From: Pararge aegeria
Lineage: Eukaryota; Arthropoda; Insecta; Lepidoptera; Nymphalidae
Reading direction: 5' to 3'
NCBI RefSeq assembly: GCF_905163445.1
Contig: NC_053193.1
Span: 8,928,001-8,992,000, forward strand
Length of the DNA stretch: 64,000 nucleotides
The notes under the pieces were generated by a model, which did not search any database, was not told the DNA's origin, and worked only from the letters and a program-made list of their open reading frames with translations. Position 1 is the first letter of the stretch. Every line of letters begins with the position of its first letter. This document shows positions 57,197 to 64,000 of the stretch, one piece after another. A program made the position numbers and the translations under genes.

Positions 57197-57674
57197 TCCC
57201 TACTTATATTATAAAAGCCAATGTAAGTTTGTTTGTTACGCTTTCACGCAAAAACTACTAAACCGATCCTCATGAAACTTTGTACACATATTCTTGGTAG
57301 TGTTAAAAGTAATATAGGATACTTTTTATACCGACATTAAGCTCGGTTCCTTTGGAAGAGGGTCATCCCCTCTCCCAAAGGAACCGAGCTTAATGTCGGT
57401 GTGTGTGTGTGTGTTTGACGATTTTACACCATAAACTCCGACAAATTATAACCGATTTAAATAATTATTTTTGTACTATAGAGGTATATGTGTTTAATTT
57501 TTCCCAAACTGTGGTTAGGGATAGAGGACAGAACTCCTCAGCGGACAGCAGCAAACCCCTCATTTAAGGCTTAGCGTTACTGAATACTTTAATTTTGTTA
57601 AGATCTACAACTAAATTTAATGCCACATCAAAAAACAAAATCAAACGCAGACGAAGTCGCGGGCAACAGCTAGT
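57197..57674 (+). mobile_element. Lep1-type Helitron, both ends, with internal foldback
   Basis: It starts TCCCTACTTATATTATAAAAG after an A and ends GACGAAGTCGCGGGCAACAG CTAGT. The order of internal blocks matches the 51 kb copy. There is one difference: between 57330 and 57400 a 32-base piece is duplicated in inverted orientation and followed by a short GT run. It is non-autonomous, with no Rep/helicase coding sequence. Confidence 0.9.
57330..57400. repeat. 32-bp inverted duplication inside a Helitron
   Basis: Arms 57330-57361 and 57369-57400 match at 31 of 32 positions with the 7-base spacer GTCATCC. The 51 kb copy has only the left arm, so the right arm is an addition. Confidence 0.93.
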
Positions 57675-59455
57675 ACTTTATAAAATCTCAAGGAGTAAAA
57701 GATTGAATAAGTTACACAAAACAAACAAAAAATGTAAGACTTTAGTCTAAGTTGTGTAGAAAGAGGTCAAATGACCAACCGATTCATCGTTTCTGTATAG
57801 GAAGCAAGAACGATGAATCGGTCAACAGATCGAAACTAGGTCACATTCAGTCTAGCCTCGAGGTATCCTGTAAACGCTACGATAACGTATGACTACAATA
57901 TATGAGGGGTCTTATTGCTGGGTCTACCTTGCGGCGAACTGTGATAAATGCGTACGCACTTACCTTTATTGTCTAGCTATTTTACAAGCATATCTATGAC
58001 ACATAGATAAGAACAAAGATAGTCAAGAACACATTTATATAACTACATAAAATATTAATTTAAAATTTTCAAAAAACCTCGGCACCATATAGTACCTTGT
58101 CATTATCTTAACTTATCAATTGATATCCATATAGGGAGGTTTGCGAAAAAAAATGTAATACACCATTTTGCGGTGGCTGCCATCTTGTATTTGAAATTTA
58201 TCATAGTTAGTCCAGTGTTCTACTAATCAAGCCCTTTCATTTTATTGTGGCAGCGACCATCTTAAACTTATTTTCATTAAACATACATAAGAACAGAACG
58301 GACTAATTCAATTTTCGAACAAAAAAAACTAAATCAATTTGATTAAGTCGGTCGATATGTTCGGAACCTAGATGCCACAAGCAAACACACGCAGGTGTGC
58401 TTGACAAACTGACCTAACCTGAAAAACTTTTAAAGGTTCGATAATTAATATTTGTTTTCTGTTTTAAAGGTATTGCAAAAATAAGATAAGTATTTTGTAT
58501 ATTCTTATTATCTTGTTTTTAAGTAAGTATTTATTAATTATTTTTCTTATAGATCAGCAAGAAAATTTATCAAAAATACCTACGTATTTTTTTAAAATTT
58601 TTGGAAATAAAATAAACCGTGCTTTAATGTACATTATTCTTCTCTCTTATTCATATTTATTCTCTGTGTAACGCATGGTATTACAAACGCGAAAACCGTT
58701 GAAACTTTTATTAGCTACCGTCAGCAGACACGCTTACTTATTCCTCAGTTCTTTATATAAATTTTTCATAAACGACCTTTCTCACCCGCGAGCCCGCCAT
58801 TCATCACCCTGATTTGTTGAGTGCAATATAAATCACGGATTAGGTATTTATGAAAAAAACAACAAACGCGATCTGAAGAACGTGTCCCAAATTTACAAAA
58901 TGTTTTGTAATGATATTGCGACACTCACTGTTGCGTTTCCAAGTCATCTCTAACAACGAAACCGCATTAATTTCCCGATGGAATTAATTAAATACTTCAA
59001 TTAAAAAAAAAAACTAACTGCGTGTTGAACTTGCCGAGGGTTTTATATGTTTGAACGGAGTATTTCATAATATGAAAGCTACATGACATATTATTTTCTT
59101 CAACAAATCTGTTTCGTAATGACTATATTCATTTGAAATATTAGTTGTAAAGACCTTAATTTTTTTTATATTCTTTTTCCGTAAATTTTAATGTTAGAGA
59201 ATTCCTAAATATACGCAACTACTGTCTAACATACTATGGACTTGGGAAAAATCAATGTGACAACATGAAACTGCATTATATATATTTATGCCTAATTGCA
59301 CTGATTTTTATTTCTTCCCTTAGTGAATCATTCAATCAATCAGTGTGTGGTGTGGAACCCTAATTTTTTGTGTAGTATCACTACATCTTTATCCAAAATA
59401 CAATAAAAAATCTTTATAGAAATCATCTTATTTCCAATATATATAAGCGTAGCAT
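57675..59455. other. No gene seen
   Basis: Contains a 14-bp inverted repeat (57778-57791 with 57809-57822, arms ACCGATTCATCGTT) and otherwise AT-rich DNA without features. Confidence 0.4.
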
Positions 59456-59535
59456 AACGTTGGGATATTGGGATAATTTATCATGCAGTGTTTTTACATG
59501 CACTGCATGATAGATTATCCCACTATCCCAACGTT
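59456..59535. repeat. Near-perfect 35-bp inverted repeat
   Basis: Arms 59456-59490 and 59501-59535 match at 33 of 35 positions around the 10-base spacer TTTTTACATG. It is the longest short-spacer hairpin in the window and does not lie in a repeat I recognise. Confidence 0.95.
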
Positions 59536-59924
59536 GTGATGAATTCTTCAATTAGAAAGGTGCTATCAGTTAAAATGAGTAAAACACGGCTTTACTATTG
59601 AGACGTTATGCCACTGTTATTAACAAGACCCTGTAAGGCTTTAAGTTTAATTAAATCAAAAATTTTTGGAGGACTTTTTGATTAACTTCGGACCTAAGTG
59701 AAAAGGACGAGACATATGAACAGAGAAACTGAACACTTATTATTAGAGTTCTGTTTTGACACGGGAAATAGTTTTGTAATGTTTGTGCAAGCATTTCACT
59801 TCCTTATGTCGTAATTGTTTGTTCATATGTTAAATGTATAAAAAATACATCAAATACTTAGTTTAGATAGTTACAATACATAGTTTTGCAACGTTTTATT
59901 ATTTAAATTTTTTTTCCGGCCTTC
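59536..59924. other. No gene seen
   Basis: Nothing supported. Confidence 0.4.
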
Positions 59925-60222
59925 TGTAGTGAGTCTCCCACATATGAGCAGGATTTAGGCCGTAGTCCATCGCGCTGGCCAGTGCGGATTAGTGGACTCC
60001 ACACGCCTAGAACATTATAGAGAACATTATAGACAATTTTCAGGCAAGCAGGTTCCTTCACGATGTTTTCCTTCATCGTTGAAGCAAGTGATATTTAATT
60101 GCATAAAACGCATAAACTTAGAAAGTAAAATTAAATTGTAAAGTTAGTTGTGCGTCCTGGGATTCGAACTCGGCCTCCGGAAATTTAGTCTGAAGTCCTA
60201 ACCCCTAGGCAATCGGCGTTTC
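59925..60222 (-). repeat. SINE-B, nearly complete, minus strand
   Basis: From right to left the minus strand has a tRNA-like head (GCCTAGGGGTTAGGACTTCAG, GAGTTCGAATCCC), GCGTTTTATGCAATTAAATATCAC, CATCGTGAAGGAACCTGC and GTGTGGAGTCCAC. The GATG tail is not preserved. Confidence 0.8.
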
Positions 60223-60624
60223 GCTCTTTTTAATTTAAAAAAAAATCTAAACACATTATTTCACCTGACAGGCTTATGCCACCAAAATCAAACCCCCAGT
60301 CTCAAATGAAAAACGACCCAATAACTAGGTTTGCCATTTACAAAAAAGTCATTTCCGGGATTTCCTTTTTCGATATCCGGCGCTTGGCGTATTTCGTGGC
60401 TCACATTTTAATGCTACTAATATTAAATAAAAGATAAGAAAGTTCCCGCCATGAAATGGTAATATATGTTCAGATAAAGTTGGAACTTGGTATGAAACTT
60501 TATTTTTTGCCAAAATTAAATAATTTAAATTCTTCTATATTCTCTATAAGAAGTTCCAATGTATTATATTTCAAACATTATTAAGATTATGCAATTAACT
60601 AAGTTTACAAGAACTGTTATCATC

Positions 60625-60906
60625 TTCAGTCGGGGACTTTCAACGGGTCTCACATTGAGAATGGTTTAAGCCGTAGTAAACTACGCTCGTTAATTGCGGA
60701 TAGATGTCTTTGCACGCTTTTGAGAACCTTATGGAGAGTTCGCAGGCATGCAGGTTTTCTCACAATGTTTTCCTTAACCGTTGAAGCAAATGATATTTAA
60801 TTGCTTAAATCGCACATAACTTAAAAAGAGGTTAAGAGAGGTTCGTACCCGGGCTCCAACTCGGCCTCCTGAAAGTGAAACCGAAGTCCTAACCATTAGA
60901 CATCCC
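60625..60906 (-). repeat. SINE-B, minus strand
   Basis: Same layout as the previous copy. The head region has TCTAATGGTTAGGACTTCGG and GAGTTGGAGCCC. The body has CATTGTGAGAAAACCTGCATG. Confidence 0.78.
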
Positions 60907-61944
60907 CGTTCCGAACCGTTCTACAAACGATAAACTTACTATGGCAGTTCAGAGAAAAACTTCTCAATGAAGAGAGAGAAGAGATTCTCAATCTTTTTCT
61001 TTCAATTGAGAAAATGGAGATCTGTGTTTCTAGAAAAATTTGCGGGAATCTCAAGAGCTTTTGTGTTTGGGCCCTTCCCTGAAACCCCGGTCGGTTGGTA
61101 TCCCTACCTTCCGCACATCATCGCGAATGTATTACCAAGATATGTATGCGCGTGCTTTTAATATATTTACTGGGTACATTACCTACATACCCTGCTACAC
61201 CTCATTACACATTTTCTTTAGGCAAACATTTTCCGAGTAAGTCTATATAGATAACTCGCATTAGCATATTTCTATCTGCTGAGAAATTAACGGAGGTATC
61301 TAGATGTTCTGTGTTGTTTAGGTCTATAACTAGTGATAAAAGAAAAAGCATACACTTTACATACTAGTTATATAAGTTATACATAAGATTTTATACAGTC
61401 TATAAGAACAGATGTACTAAACATTTCAAAAGAGTTTATGAAGTTAAGGAAAGATCTACAAATTTTACCACTAGACTAAAAAAAAAGTTTTTCATGTCAT
61501 GACGTTTACAAACATTCAGTGCAAGCGATATCTTGAGACTATTTTTTTTGTCCCATCAGTGTCATTCGTTAATTAAATAAGATTCTTTTTGACGTCTAAC
61601 AGGTTTAAAATTGACCTCTAAAAATTACACAGTTAAAGTATTACTTTGCATTATGCTAGCATTACTTAAGTTGTGAACACGATCTCAGACATTATTATTT
61701 AGCTTATGCTTACTATAAGTAGGATTCTTATCAAAAATAAAATGAGGTTCTCTTTCCATTTATCTGTTGGGGCACGATTGCTATCATAATTATATTATTT
61801 CAAGTAGTCTTCAAGTACCGAGTAGTAGTATTTCAAGTACCTTTTAAGCACATTTGCTACCTGACCCTGTTTATTTGTAGTTTCACAGCCACAGTAACTC
61901 AATCATCGGTTGAAAAGATCTATAAGCGAGCAAGAGATAAAATT
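60907..61944. other. No gene seen
   Basis: Open frames of about 65 codons at 60967-61240 overlap in two frames without motifs. Nothing supported. Confidence 0.4.
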
Positions 61945-62370
61945 TAACATTTTTTTTATCTTGTGAGAGACGTAAGTGGACCCAGTGGACTCAAGAGCTA
62001 CGAAACCTGGTAACCTCGATTTAGTAAAAATGTTTAACACATTGTTTAAACTTATGAATATCGCCCATATTACCAAAAGTATTCTTTACTTGTTTGGAAT
62101 TTTTGAGACATACTAAACAAGTGTATTATAATACACCACCTAACTACGAGTACATTGCCCCGTTACCCACTAACCCCATTTTCTCAACATATTCCAAGCT
62201 ATTAGGTTGTCTGGTAGATTGCTCTTGATATGAGTTTCTTGCCGGCTTCTTCTCGGTAGAATCTGCCTTCCGAATCGGCGGTAAAGTTACTACAAATAGA
62301 CATACTTGACGTTTAAAAAGTGCTTATATAAGCCTACTTGAAATAAATGAATTTTTAATTTTGAATTTTA
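61945..62370. mobile_element. LINE pieces in opposite orientations
   Basis: 61945-62085 is a minus-strand piece of the LINE coding end and its start of 3' UTR (plus-strand TCTTGTGAGAGACGTAAG and TTTAACACATTGTTTAAACTTATG). 62195-62370 is the plus-strand 3' UTR and tail of the same family (GTTTCTTGCCGGCTTCTTC, TCGGTAGAATCTGCCTTCCG, TTTTTAATTTTGAATTTT). Inverted 5' piece followed by direct 3' piece is the layout of a 5' inversion at LINE insertion. Confidence 0.6.
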
Positions 62371-64000
62371 TGCCTTTTATACCTAAGCAAATAAAAGATT
62401 TGTAATCTGTTTTTTAACAAGTTTTTGTGTGCAAAATTTTGTGCTTATATTCCTACATTATGGGTATGCAGTAGCAAGCTAAAGTAATGTTGAAACGATA
62501 TTTGCAAACATGTTGAGTTGTTGACACGAAAATGGGTACATACATAAAAGTGCTTGTATGCGTTTCTTTCCGATTTTCTTTCACTAATGCCTCCTAGAAA
62601 AGAGCCATTCATACACAAGTACCTACTGCCTTTTCATGCCTTGCCAAGGAAATGCTATTTTCTGTAACTCTTTCAAACTTATACTGTGGTTTAGATTACC
62701 ATTAGATATGCTTGTGTCTGAGACAGATTATATGAAACAAAAAAGGGGAAACGTAAAGCAACAGTTTTTACAAAAGGGACTATTAAATTTGGTTCGTCAT
62801 ATTAAAATAAAGTCTTGTGTGCATTTTTAATTAATGCAGATTTAGCACGAGACTTAATCTGACTTTTTTTCACATAGTTTACCCGAAATAAAAAATATCC
62901 TTTTTCAGTCTCCCTGCGGCAAAATAAAGTCTCAAGATCAGTTTAGCTATAAAGCCTTTGTCTATATAGGTAACGAAATGTTTATTTTCAGTCTGTCCGT
63001 CCTTCGATCCGTCTGTCTGTCTGTCGGTCTGACCGTTTAAGTATTCTAATCACGGCGAAACGGGAGTGGATTCCCGGGACGGTCATTTGTCTGATGTCCG
63101 ATTTACAATTTTTACTTGATTAGAGGTTTCGAAAAGGATGATTCAATTCAATTTTTATAAGCGAGATCATTAATAGCCCACATCTCTGTCTTTTCCGTAA
63201 ATATGTTAAAAGAAGCAAAATCGCTTTATTTTATACCTGTACTTATCTTATATCATAGCTTGGTATATTTGGCACTACCAGTACAATTGAGAAAATATTG
63301 ATTTATTGAGTAAGTAGATTATGCAGAAGTAGAAGTAAACCGCGTTCAGTAGTAGTAAAAGTAATTCCATGGGTATTCATATTATTCCTGCAAAGGATAT
63401 CATGTTTTATTGCATATCGGTGCGTGTGATTTTTTTTTTTTTTAATGAGGTAACTACTAACAGTCGCATTAATAAAAGCAGATTCCTATTAAGGTCAGTA
63501 CTCGTACGTTAAGTTTTTAAATCAGGGTAGGCAAATGTAAAACAAAAAGCCGTTTATTTTCCGAGGCTTTTGTATGCCAGAGCCAGCAGCAGAGGTACCT
63601 AGACTTTAAACTTTCGTAATTCATTCTATATATTTGGGTCATACCGCAATCTATTCAATTTTTTTAAGGCTAGAGATTTTACTCAGATTTGCTACTATTG
63701 TATCCCCTGAAGCAGTGCCGCTATTCTTATAAAAGGTGAAAAAATTTTTTTTTCTGAAACTTGTCTGTTGTCTCTTTTAAGTAGGTACCTACTAGTAAAA
63801 ACCCCGGCATATCTACTACAAAGCCACCCGGCCAATGTCACGCGATTTGTGTTTTACTCTTAAAGTTCAAAGTCTAATTGCAAAAAATTGCATTTTGACG
63901 ACGTCCCTGGTGCAACGGGGAGCGCTTTGAATTTCAGTAGTAGGCCATTTGGAAATTTATAATTTCTGAATTTACACTGGTCTGGTCTGTGGCAGGCTTT
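62371..64000. other. No gene seen; TCTG-rich patch
   Basis: A short CTGTC/TCTG-rich patch lies at 62992-63032. The last 40 bases (CTGGTCTGGTCTGTGGCAGG) look like the start of the LINE-like family at 2400-2560, cut by the window edge. Confidence 0.35.

Overview
The window looks like a stretch of a lepidopteran (butterfly or moth) nuclear genome, possibly a nymphalid. It is AT-rich and very gene-poor. It is packed with repeats I recognise as lepidopteran: Lep1-type Helitrons that end in CTAGT, a tRNA-derived SINE with intact Pol III boxes, a second SINE-like family with a GATG tail, and 3' ends of several non-LTR retrotransposons, including one with a TTTGAC tail. There is no bacterial gene organisation, CRISPR array or operon. 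Family names are from memory of lepidopteran repeats and were not checked by any search.

Only one complete protein-coding gene is certain. It is an uninterrupted 413-codon TTLL1 tubulin polyglutamylase-like gene at 40188-41429 (+), with its catalytic motifs intact and no introns. A probable terminal exon of an unrecognised gene lies at 46842-47233 (-). Nearly all other open frames are chance or fall in repeats. Exceptions are the C-terminal remnants of LINE reverse transcriptases near 9.9, 11.6, 22.4, 24.3 and 26.1 kb. Two odd convergent 47-codon frames (16923-17066 + and 17078-17221 -) sit inside a 444-bp insertion flanked by a 12-bp target-site duplication.

Layout. 0-9.9 kb: AT-rich, old repeat fragments. 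9.9-20.4 kb: dense repeats, including a ~190-bp tandem satellite split by a LINE, the 444-bp insertion and a minus-strand Helitron. 20.4-30 kb: LINE remnants and SINEs, and a tandem duplication split by a LINE. 30-40 kb: SINEs and an unclassified family (E). 40-47.2 kb: the gene-bearing part. 47-64 kb: Helitrons, SINEs and long unannotated AT-rich DNA.

Two structural themes stand out. First, nested insertions allow relative dating: SINE-A lies inside a LINE, inside SINE-B and inside a Helitron. Second, short-spacer inverted repeats with near-perfect arms of 18-35 bp recur throughout (22.3, 24.2, 31.9, 43.0, 46.2, 52.9, 57.3 and 59.5 kb). Two sit exactly at the 5' truncation points of LINE fragments and one is an inverted duplication inside a Helitron. 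I found no convincing new multi-gene biological system.
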